Origin: Durusdinium trenchii | Taxonomy: Eukaryota > Sar > Dinophyceae > Suessiales > Symbiodiniaceae | Assembly (NCBI GenBank): GCA_963970005.1 | Contig: CAXAMN010006569.1 | Span: forward strand, 69,524 to 133,523 | DNA: 64,000 nucleotides | Direction of reading: 5' to 3' | Part shown: positions 33,897 to 43,890 of the stretch, in pieces | Layout of the letters: every line of letters starts with the position of its first letter | Position numbering within the stretch: position 1 is the first letter of the stretch | Made by a program: the position numbers and the translations under genes | Notes under the pieces: model-generated | Database searches by the model: none | What the model saw: only the letters and a program-made list of their open reading frames with translations | Told to the model about the DNA's origin: nothing

Positions 33897-34889
33897 AAGA
33901 CTAGACAGGGGCCTTGCACAAGAAACAAATGTGTCAGTAATTACTTTGTCTATGAAGTTGCGGCAGTTGCATTCTTTGTCCTGAGTCATTCAGCTATGTT
34001 TGTTTGCTCGTCAGACTTGTGACCTCGTAGTTGGCCTGTTCCGGAAGCTCCCGAACTTCCCTCAGGCCGCAGCTTTCCTGGGTTTGACAGCCAAATTGTT
34101 TTTTGAGCTTGTAGGCCATGGCGGACCTGTGGCTGGCTGCAGCCGTTGAACCGCCTTCAAATGTGAAGGCAAACCTGTGACAGTGTAACCACACAACATT
34201 CATCCTTCCTGGTCAGGAAGAGTCTGGAGTTTCTGCTGCCAAGCACTCTCCTGAGTCCAAGCTGACCGACAAACTTCAGAGCACAGTGGACGAGGCCCAT
34301 TGAATACACTAAGCGACATTTGAATGGTCAAGCTTCGTGCCAGATTAGCAAAGAGCAAAACCTCGGGCGATGGCTGTGGACTAACTATGGGGAGGAAAGG
34401 AAGGAGAAGTTTTGTGAGGCTGGGACTCTGTGCTCGCAATACCTGTCACGATCTAAACACTGTCCTGCTTGAAGGTCATGGCGAAATACTTGTCGATCCC
34501 AGCCGTAGCTGACAAAATCCCAAGCGTGGACGGGCCGCTTCTGAAAGCTGTCCCACCCTCGTCTCGGAAAGGTTTCTATCTCAATCCGTGGATGCTGGAT
34601 TTTAGTGAACACGCCAAATGCGGCAAGTTTCCAAGCAATGTGGCTCTGCGTTTGCATTTACCATCGTTTTTGTCTCGCGGCTATGAAGGTGATCGCGAAC
34701 CGTTGGAGGTACGGTTTAGCGAACCTGACTTGAACCTCTTTTCAGTGAAGTACGTGGATGGCCACACCAAGGGCATTTGCATCCAGATCATTTTTGCACT
34801 TTTGGCCTCAGCCAGATGCATCATGTGCATGATGTTATGATCAGATTCTGGTTTGAAACTTCATTGAAAGAAATTGACAAATGAGGGTG

Positions 34890-35037
34890 TTGAGCCACAT
34901 GAGCTGGAAGCCGATGTTGAACTCTGCCGGGTCTTGGGATCTTTGAAGAACCTCCGGGCAAACTTTGTTCACCATGCTTCCGAAGAGTGTTTCTACTACG
35001 AAGCGTTGAGCAACTCAGATTCTTTGTTTGCAAGGTT
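34890..35037 (+). CDS. Exon of unknown gene
   Basis: The block reads EPHELEADVELCRVLGSLKN and continues to NSDSLFARF before a TAA. It has codon-like structure and no repeats, and it lies on the same strand as its neighbours. I do not recognise the protein. It may be the 3' end of the transposase-like gene or part of the gene that follows. Confidence 0.4.
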
Positions 35038-35179
35038 TTAAAAAGTTGTAATTAGGATATTGTTGGATGGCCGAGCGTCAGATTGCTGATGGCTTAGAAC
35101 ACCCACCAAGGCCTTGCAAACCGCACAGCGGAGAAGCAAAGGCCTGGCCCATTGGACCTTACCTTGTTGTTTCTGCAGA

Positions 35180-35485
35180 TTGTCAAGATCAAGAAGATCT
35201 CCCAACCACAAGCCAGCATGCGAGATCTGCTCCACAAGGCTGTGCAGGAGTACAACAAAACCTGCACAACAAAATCATGGAAGATCAAGGAGGAGATTCG
35301 CAAGTTGGTCTACAATCTGATCAAATGTCCTGCTTCTCTTTTGGACATCATGAAGCAGGTGGTCGACAAGTCGAAATGGGAGCACTCTCCATTCACAATG
35401 GACAACCTGGAAGGCGATTACTATGTGCCAGGTCATGTCATTGGAGGTGTCAAAGCGCAGCCATGGGCACAGATCAAGGACTGCT
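35180..35485 (+). CDS. Exon of unknown gene, about 100 codons
   Basis: The block follows a TTTCTGCAG acceptor at 35179 and is open for about 100 codons in one frame. It has a Lys-rich helical protein sequence (QPQASMRDLLHKAVQEYNKT) and later LYNLIKCPAS-like and WEHSPFTMDN segments. This is among the longest uninterrupted exon-like blocks between 34 and 41 kb. The family is unknown. Confidence 0.5.
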
Positions 35486-36198
35486 TGAGTCTAAGTGTTT
35501 TTGACTGGTTGAATCCCTGTTGGTTGGTTAGTTGCTTTTGAATCCCAGTTGGTGGCGCTCTCAACCCTGGAAGACTGTCAGCAACGAGTCCGTCGTCTTG
35601 TGGGCTCAACGCGCCGCCGATGAGCATGACAAGAAAGCTCCCAGGGACTCGCCAGTGAAGCAAAAGGCACGATGTTAACAAAACAATTTCTACTATATAG
35701 ATAATATATAGAGAGAGTACATGGCGTAGTACCTTCAATTCAAACCATACTTGTGCAACGTGGAACTGATGGTTCATTACAAACTAAAAAATAAACAACA
35801 CTTAGACTTGGAACACTTACAATCTATGACAACAACCTGTGTATATATATATATATACTTATACTGTATATAATGTACATTTGATGCAACTTGCGTATGT
35901 AAGTTCAAATGATGTGAAGAAGTTGCTCACACCCTGACAGAAGATGGCTCAGCGAGATGGAGCTGGCATGTGCGACCTGCTTGAGGTTTGCTGCCTGTGG
36001 CATCACATTTGGGGAGACCTGCGGACTTACATTGGCCCAGGGGAAGCTTTGACCAAGATTGAATGCATGTGGACTCAAGGGTCACTGGGATGCACACTGG
36101 ATTCAAACCATGTAAAATCTGAAGATTTGCTCAAAGGCCAAAACGTACATGGGTTTTTTAAAACCGAGACATGTTTGAATAGGTTTTGGAGGAGCCAA

Positions 36199-36289
36199 TG
36201 ATTTTCTTGATTTTTTTCAGAATCAAAAAAATCATTGCCCCCCCCCAAAAAACCTATGATTTGTACATGGGTTTTTAAAAACCCATGTA
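36199..36289. repeat. AT-rich hairpins including a perfect 26-bp palindrome
   Basis: The arm TACATGGGTTTTT at 36264-36276 is followed directly by its exact reverse complement to 36289. Just upstream, AATGATTTT…AATCATT arms around 36199-36234 form another hairpin, and a related TACATGGGTTTTTT word occurs at 36148. These look like ends or internal stems of a small non-autonomous element. Confidence 0.7.
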
Positions 36290-36385
36290 TTTTTTGGAGA
36301 TTTTGTGAGACCTCAGAAAATCATGGGGTTTCCCAGAGGGATGCGAATCCCAAAACAATGATTTTTTGGAGGAGGAAAAAAAAAA

Positions 36386-36545
36386 AACGAGACATTGTAT
36401 GAGCCCAAATCTGGAAGATTCTAGGCCAAACGGGCCCAATCTGGGGACCGGGGCTAGTAAACGCCCAAAACGAGACATTGTATGGGCCCAATCTGGGGAT
36501 CGGGGCTAGTAAACGCCCAAAACGAGACATTTTATGAGGCCAAAA
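36386..36545. repeat. 52-bp tandem repeat, about three copies
   Basis: Units begin GGGCCCAATCTGGGG at 36432 and 36484 (period 52 bp) and each contains CGGGGCTAGTAAACGCCCAA followed by AACGAGACATT. A diverged unit precedes them from about 36386, and a partial one follows. Long minus-strand frames here are only translated repeat. Confidence 0.85.
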
Positions 36546-36845
36546 TGGGAAACCACACATTGTGTATTATATATACACCTAAAGTTTCAATGGAAGAAAC
36601 ACAAAACATTACATCCATCAGAAGTGTTGGTTGCTTGCAAAGTGTTTGTTGTATCTAAGTTGTGTCGCAAACAGTACATTCAATTTTGAACATGGTATGT
36701 TATATATATAATGTATCCTTCTTGGATCATAAAGACATCAGTGTTGGCTACCTTCAATATGTTCTGTAAACCATATGTATCTATATATATAATATATAAT
36801 TCTGTGTTATTTTAAACTATATGTCCTGTTTGTCTCAGTATAGAT

Positions 36846-39800
36846 GTGTTCAGGTTGCCGGACAGTGAGCTGAAGACTCACTCAAAGGCTTGCAGCACAG
36901 AGTTCGACTGGAAGAAGCTCTCTTTTGTCTTGGAGGCGAAGGGAATCATCCAGGAGCACCAAATTGCGAGTGCTCAAAGCCGCATCCAGTCAGCCTTCAA
37001 GCAGTCCATCTTGGCAGGCTTTAACCTCTTCAAGACCAACCTCGAGGCGGACCAGGTTGCTCACCGCAAACACCTGGCTGCTGCTTCTGGCGATTCCCAG
37101 CGAGCAAGGGCTGCGTTGGTGAACCAGCTGCAGGAGAAGAATTGTGAATTCACAATGTGTCATTTCGAGTTAGTAGGACCAGGCGGTTGGTAGGACCAGG
37201 CTGTAGGACCAAATGTATGCTGTTGGTAGGACCAGGCTTGATTTTGTTTAGAACCCTGCCAGAAGCTGCATGACACTGCATGGCGTCTCGTGAACAATGA
37301 GATCAGCGAGATGAGCCCTACATGGAGCAATGCTGCAAAAAAAGGTGGGACCAGTCGAATGTAATGTCCAACTAACTTGTTGCCTTCAACATGACTCCAC
37401 CTGTAGTAGCAAAGAACACCATATAATGTTTCAAAGGGCCAAAGCTTCAAAGGTTTTACAAAGGTTTTACAGCCTGGGTTTTGTTCCCCACAATCAGGCA
37501 CACAGAACGATGCAGATGCTGATGCAGACAGCACGGGCACACTGGCAGCAAATTTGGAGCCTTGGCTTCAAAACACTTTGTCATCCCTGAACAATGGCAT
37601 CAGACGGGTCGACAACGAGGCAGTGATTGGATATGTGAACTATGTCGCTGCCGGTGTGGCTTCCTCTTGGAAACAGCACTTTGCATTGCAGCAGGTGACC
37701 TCAATGTGCCATTCCAATCCACGCTCGTTCATTGCTGTGCTGGTGCTGCCCAACAGGGCAGGCGACCTGAGATCAGGGTCAAAGTTGCTCGGTCTGGATG
37801 CAACTGTTTTTTGGTCATTGCTTGTTTTTTGCTGAAAGGTCAAGCTCGTAACTTGTACATACTTGTACATATTGTTCTTCACCAGATGATACTTATATAT
37901 AATAACAAAAACCATCAAAGTTGAAAACCATTGAACACCTATCAAGGTCTGAGAAAGCTGAAAACGATGACTCCGATGATGACCAGCATGACTCCAAAAT
38001 GGAGAGCCCTGATGATGAAGAGGGCTGTTCCTTGGAGAAGTATGGTCATAACTTTGTAAGTGTTCCACTGGTTTGCCTTGAAGTTTTTGTTAAAACCTTC
38101 CCTGTAGCTTTCATCTTTGCCACAAATCAAAGGCGATGCGGATGAGGAGGGTGTGCAAGATGCCGATGGCATTTTACGAGACTTCCAGCACAAGTTGATT
38201 TGCAGCTATATGGAGCGAGAGCGGAACTTGAAGGCACAATGTTCACATGTTTCTGCACTTTTTAATTGTGATATTGCAATAGTTTTTAGTTTCCCTTGAA
38301 TTCATTCCTGTCATTCTTGGGCATTTGATTTCCATCCCAGCTTTGAACGATTCCTACCTGTGACAGGTGCGACTGGCAACAGTCATCTATGAGCCCAGTT
38401 CTGTGTATGGAACGCGGTGCGGCTTCCAGCAGGTGCTTTTGGTTACTGCACAAGACAAGTCCAACGTCTTTCACAAGACAGCCTTTTGGAAGAGTGCGGT
38501 GGTCAACAACGTGAACATGTTGGGGAGAGCGGAGATGATCAAGCTACCCAAAGGAGATGGTAAATTTGGAGGTGATGGACGGTTCACTAGAGTCCAAGAG
38601 CTTAAGCAGGAAACATGGCTGAAGTTCTGCACACTTTCTATTTGCTTTCCTTAAAGCAAATGACAAAAACACACCATGAACACATCCAACAGCTGTCAGT
38701 TCCCATCATCATACATTGGCTAGATTTCTGGATGCATTTGCAGTAGTTTTGAACGGTGGGTTCAACTAAGCATGCTGGTGGAACCTCCTTCATTGGCAAC
38801 ATCTTGGACGCACTCGTCCCATCGAGAGATTGCCCATTGGTGCTGCTGGACTATTTTGCCTTTGACGCGTGGCCAGCTTGTCATGTGGTCACCCAATGTG
38901 CACTAGGACAGTCATGTTCATGTCTTCAAAACACTTGAAGACCTTTCTCGAATGTTTTTAGGTCTAAATGTTTTGGATAAAGACTTTTTTATATAGTTCG
39001 AAAATCTCAAAACATGGCCAACTGGCACTCAATACATATGCACATAGACACTGATTGCCAGGCATAGGACTTAGACCTTGCATAGGACTTAGAACATCGA
39101 TCCACTTTTTGCATTATTGGAACAGCAGGTTGTTGCTAAGGTAGGCCAGTTTTGAACCGCAATGACCACAACACTTCAACATACGGCTAAAATGGGTAGA
39201 GCAACATATGAACCCCAAGTCATAAACCAAACAGGCAGTTGCCTTTTGTTGGGAACTATCGATTCTTCAAATTAAATATACAAAAGGATTCAGGCAGTTT
39301 TGTTTGTCGTTCACTGTAGATTGAACAGCATAGCCACAAACAACAGTGGAGCTCATTGAGCTCATATGCAAAAAAACACATACAATCTAAGAGGTAGTAA
39401 CTAGTACAAGTCCTTTGAAAGGGTTTGTAGGTTTTGTGCATAACAAGCTCAACATTCAGGCAGGAAGTGGGCAGTGGGCTCAGTGGCACACAGCGGCCTG
39501 GAAACCATGTTCTGCGCTAACCTCATTGCGCAGAAGGTGTTCGCACTTGCAAGAGCAGGAGAGTTGAAGATCCCTGGCTTTCCCAAGTTTGAGGAAGCTA
39601 TCAGCGAATTGAAAGGCAAAGCCTTCAAACACCAACCTACAAGGTATGCGTGGCTCTGAGCGATGGAACACTCATCATCAAGCAGACAGTTCTGGACATG
39701 TGGATTGAGAAGCATGCTACCTTCAGCACAGAGTGCAGCGAACTCTTGAAACACCACAACGATGAATTCAACCCCAAGAACCTCAAACGTGGAATCGAGG

Positions 39801-40760
39801 ACACCAACGAGAACAAGGAACGTCAAGAGTTGCCCAACAAGCAGTTCTGTGCGCAGGGAACTTTGTCCAAAGCCGACTTTGAGAAACAATATCCTGACAG
39901 GCTCAGAAGTTGGTTGAAACCTCCTACATATATATTTATTAACACAGCCGAAGCCATTTTAAACAAAGAACTGTCAGTTTATTTCTGATGACTTGTTGTG
40001 ATAAGACGAGTCGTCGCACATACCTCTATTGTTGATGCTAAATGTTGTTTGGATGTTTGGAGGCTGTCGCTGCAATGTGGCAACTTCAACCTCCAGGATC
40101 TGCGGCTGACATTTTTGTGCTTGCTTGAAGATGACCGAAAGCTTCCCCAACACCTCAAGTCCTTGAAGATATTCAATACCGCTCCTATGATTGAAAAGAA
40201 CTTGTTGGTCCAAAAAGGTTGTTATCTCACCATGTGTTAGGGAGAGGGAGAGTCAGAATATTCAGAGGTTTTTCTTTCTTTCAGGTTCCGACCTTGGAGC
40301 AGTTGCTCCATGAGTTTGAGAATCATGGGTGTGTGAACCTGAAGTTGCTGGAGCACACAGTCAAGCGTGGGGACAACAATGCTAGCATGGCAGAATCCAA
40401 TGCCAAGATATGCTTTGCTTTGGACCCCCCCGAAGGAAAGAAAGAAACAAAAGGCAGGACAAACTTTGTCAAGAGCATTACGCTGGGGTACCAAATCTTC
40501 AAATCTTTGCCAGGTCAGCAATGGCAATCCTTTGACGTTTGGAGCCAAGATGGACCTGGCCAAGATTCGCACTGCTAACAATGTGGTGATAGCGTGGCGC
40601 TTGCGGCTTTTCATCCGCACAAGCCATGTTTCTTCCTTGTCATGTTCAATGTCCTCTTGGCTGAGGTTGCACTTGGAACCCAGCCAGCCCGAGACCTTGG
40701 TACCTGTCAGGCCTACATGCTTGCTGGCAGGTGATTTTGATTTGCCTGATGACCATTCAG
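36846..40760 (+). CDS. Plus-strand multi-exon gene, unknown family
   Basis: Exon-like plus-strand blocks lie at 36850-37150 (helical, with AKGIIQEHQIASAQSRIQSA), 37490-37800 (Asp/Ala-rich then LQNTLSSLNNGIRRVDNEAV), 37940-38055 (acidic), 38110-38240, 38368-38620 (ATVIYEPSSVYGTRCGFQQV), 38762-38900, 39480-39650, 39650-39890 (VALSDGTLIIKQTVLDMWIE), 40288-40500 and 40510-40640. Several follow CAG acceptors. The series gives a mixed alpha/beta protein with no motif I can assign. I have an impression that similar sequences recur as an expanded, uncharacterised dinoflagellate family, but I cannot verify this. Whether the blocks at 34.9-35.5 kb belong here is open. Confidence 0.45.
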
Positions 40761-41160
40761 ATTTTGTGGGAAGATTGTGAGGGGTGCAACCAGATTCCAT
40801 CACCTCTATCACAATGGATGAACCAAACGAGTAGCCATTCTCTGTCCTTCACTCACTGTTGTTTCGTGATTCAGCAACTCTCACACTGTGGTCGATGAGC
40901 TCTTCTTGAAAGTGGGCGTGGGCACTGTGTAGCAGTAGTCTTTTAGGGTTTCAACGAGGCGCGCCTTGCCATATCATGTGGCTCCCTTTTGAACAAACCT
41001 GGACCTTTGGATGAAACATCAAAGCGACTGTTGTGGTTTGATTGATGCTGTTGGCACTTTGCAGTTGCATGCAGCTGCATTGAATTGCAAGAAGGCAGTT
41101 TCGCAGTTTCTTCACGCAGGGCTTTTGATCTTCAGGGCATTCTAAGTTCGAGGGTGGGAC

Positions 41161-41834
41161 GCCATGTCATCCACATCTGACAGCGTCGCGCCTGTGGTGG
41201 GAACCACTGGCAATGTCATAGTCTCTCAAAGTTTCAACATGTCTGATTACAAGGATGTGCTTGAACCAAAGAACCCTTCTTCTGCAGCCACCACCTCGAC
41301 TAACCCATCTTCAAGCATGGGTGGAGGATGTGGAGGCAGCCTGGGTCTGAGGATGGAACCAATTCCTTGCTTCCTTTGTTGTGTTCTCTTGAGGCTCTAA
41401 CTTGCTGAAGCGCTGTGCCGTGGAAGACTCAGAGAGCCCGCCGTCTTCTGACCAGAAGAAACAGAAAGGCAAAGATGACAAAAAACAGAAAAAAAACTGG
41501 GAGAGAGAAAAGCCCAGGTATGAAACCCCTCTCGGCGGGTTGTGACAATGATGATGATGACAAGGACGGTACAGCCAAAGATGGCAAGAAAAAGAAAAAG
41601 CATTCTGCCACAAAAGGCAAAACTACCACTAAGGAGAAAAAGACCAAGAGGGAGAGGGCCAAGGGAACTCAAAAGAAAGGCAAACGACATGAAGATCAAG
41701 GTCCAACCAGCATTGTAAGTTCTGAGCAGAGTCCAACATACTCAGACACTGTGCAAATGGCTTTGCAAGCCATTGCCCAAGCTGAGAAGGATGCGGTAGC
41801 CAGACGTACTGTGGAGTTGTGTGATGAGAAGTGA
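41161..41834 (+). CDS. Lysine-rich, low-complexity ORFs, possible 5' exons
   Basis: A frame starting ATG at 41164 (MSSTSDSVAPVVG) has a Ser/Thr/Gly-rich N-terminus. From 41415 another frame is strongly Lys-rich (KDGKKKKKHSATKGKTTTKE) and ends in a short helix (VQMALQAIAQAEKDAVARRT) before TGA at 41832-41834. The pair may be exons 1 and 2 of a gene for a basic, nuclear-type protein, joined by splicing in the 41395-41520 interval. No family is recognised. Confidence 0.4.
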
Positions 41835-42029
41835 CAGTGACAGTGCTGGCGAGAATGCACTGTTTGGTGACCCTGCTTCTCCGACTGCCTCGCCGGGCAG
41901 CATGTGGGCCAATGCGGAAGATGTCGATCCTGATCAGGACAATCTTCATTCCCTGAAATCAAATAGAAACAAGTTGGAACAATGAGCCCTTTTCTACTTT
42001 TTTGGGGTTGGCAAGTGGTGTCTTTGGGG

Positions 42030-42703
42030 GCTGGATGCAGGATGCAAGCAGTTTGGAGCACAGGTCTTTGAAGAGTGCTGTGCGCTTCTGCAGATTGGGA
42101 CTACTCATGATGCCACCAATCAGCTCGCTCCACAGGCAGAACTCATGCCCCGAGCCTTTCGTAAATGTACAGTGCTGCGTCAAATCAATTTCGAGCTGAC
42201 GGAGCACCATCCGAACGGCCGGACGCGATGTTTGCCGGAATGCTGCTTCATGGAAGCTGGCTTAACCGCACTGACCCTACCTCCAGATTTTAATTGGATG
42301 GGGCCGGGTGCCTGCGAGCGGTGTATGCAGCTGCAATTAGTAGATCTCTCACGAACTGAAATCATAGAAATCATGGGAGGTACCTTTTGCACACTGCAAA
42401 CACTTGCAAACATTGAAACTCCCTGGAGTACTGAGGATGATTCGACAGGAAGCCTTCTTCAAATGTGCCTCCTTAACAGAGGTGACATTGCTCTATATTG
42501 CACGACGAGCTTTTGCGGGGTGCACACAGCTGTGTCGCTTTCAGAGAAATAGCCAAAGTGTGACCTGGCGGGGCACCTACTCTCGAGGAAATGCTTTTCT
42601 TCGCTGTGACAACTTAGATATGCCGAATTGGGTTCGATGGTTGCCACGCACTCAAGAAGACGAGGATCAATGGGCAGATGACTCTTTTGCTGCCCTCGAT
42701 TAA
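42030..42703 (+). pseudogene. BspA-type leucine-rich repeat (LRR_5) copy, frameshifted
   Basis: One frame from about 42030 to 42415 reads VFEECCALLQIG, then AFRKCTVLRQINF and ACERCMQLQLVDLSRTEI. A +1 frame then continues to 42703 as RQEAFFKCASLTEVTL, ARRAFAGCTQLCRF and NAFLRCDNLDMPNWVRWLP. Each block follows the A-F-x-x-C-x-x-L-x-x-[VI]-x-[LF] repeat of LRR_5 proteins. Repeat for repeat it parallels the intact gene at 60583-61956, including the C-terminal NAF.xC..L..P.W...LP cap. A frameshift near 42415 and a small deletion near 42490 show decay. It has no introns. Confidence 0.7.
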
Positions 42704-43468
42704 GGGTTGGTGTCGATGTGCTCACGGATGTCTTGCGTCACTGCTTGCGCCCGTGTGCTGGCTAGACTCCAATCATATCCCAATCACATCTCGTGATGTC
42801 TTTTTGAAAGCTGCAAGCGCACTTCGGTTTACCAATCATGACAACATAAGCAAAGTAGGCTGCTGACCAACACCCGTGTGCTGGTCCTGTGCGTACCAGC
42901 CAATGACACAGTGCTAGCTGCCTTCGTCGACACTGAGTAGTTAGCCAGTCCCAGCCTGCTACCCGTGTAGTGGTTCTGGATGAGTACAGTGTACAGAACT
43001 AGGAAAACGGCGTCTCACCCTGTTTCACCTCCTAACTTAGCATCATAGTTCATGGGGCACATGCATGTTTTGGCCGCTCCTGATGGCCGCGGTGGAAAGA
43101 GGCTGATAGAAGAAGAAAAGCAACACAAGGTGCAGTAATTGTCCAGGATGACTGCCCACACCTGGAGCATGTCACGCTTTACGCTCCATATCAAGCCCTG
43201 TGTGCTTGACTTGCCTGACATGCTCTGATTGATCCTCCCCCTCTGGGGGAGGAAAGGGAGCCACCTCTCCCTTGCCACCTCTTTTGAACCATTTCGGTGA
43301 CCTTGCACTGTCCTTCATCCTCGGCTTTTTGGAAATACCGAGCTGAGTGACCGTGGTTTTCCTTTGACGGCACCTCCTTGTTTCCGCATTCGTGGCTACC
43401 TGCTGGCAAAAAGGCAAATCGTGACATTCCCTCACTAACAATTCGCTTCTATTTGATGCAAATGATAA

Positions 43469-43643
43469 ATGGCTAAGCAGTACTTGCAACAGCGCATGCA
43501 ACCGTTTGCTCGCTGGGCTCTTATGCCCCTGATTCGATTGCACCTTGCTCCGCTTCATGAAGAACAAGAAGTACTGAGCGTTTTGCGGAATTCATCGCCC
43601 CTGCATGCCTTCTTGGCTCTCGGAGCTGCGCTACAGGTTGCAC
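43469..43643 (+). CDS. Short ORF, possible exon interrupted by inverted-repeat element
   Basis: The ORF starts at ATG 43469 and gives an Arg/Leu/His-rich segment (MAKQYLQQRMQPFARWALMP) continuing to AFLALGAAL. The frame then enters the G/T-rich inverted-repeat element exactly at CTACAG|GTTGCAC. If that element is spliced as an intron, this is an exon ending about 43636. Coding status is tentative. Confidence 0.3.
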
Positions 43644-43719
43644 TCATTTTGGGTCTTGTTGTGTTGTTTTTTGGTGGGTGTTGGGTTGCTTTGGTCCTTT
43701 CGTGTTGGGTGCAACCTGT
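43633..43719. mobile_element. Short inverted-repeat element with G/T-rich interior, copy 3
   Basis: The perfect 11-bp arms ACAGGTTGCAC (43633-43643) and GTGCAACCTGT (43709-43719) enclose about 65 bp of TTGTTGTG/TTTTTTGGTGGG sequence. It starts with a splice-donor-like CAG|GT. The dispersed repeat core follows 28 bp downstream, the same spacing as in copy 1. Confidence 0.65.
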
Positions 43720-43746
43720 CTAGTAGCTCCTTCTTAACTCGACTAA

Positions 43747-43797
43747 GGTGACTTGTGCATGACCTGCACACACAGCGCCTCCACTCGTGCAAAAAGC
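43747..43797 (-). repeat. Dispersed repeat core, copy 3
   Basis: It has the same three blocks as 26214-26266: AGGTGACTTGTGC, then CACACAGCGCCTCCACTC, then GTGCAAAAA. Two of the three cores in the window sit the same distance after an inverted-repeat element, suggesting core and element were one composite unit. Confidence 0.7.
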
Positions 43798-43890
43798 CGC
43801 AGGTCCACCTGAGAGGCACAGGATAGCGTCTGCAAGCGGCAGCAGGGTGGAGCGACAGCTCCGTTTCCAGGTACTGGGCGAGGTCCTCCA

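Noticed and set aside
36275..36560. Two minus-strand frames rich in Phe, Trp and Arg
   Set aside because: They translate the 52-bp tandem repeat and neighbouring homopolymers.
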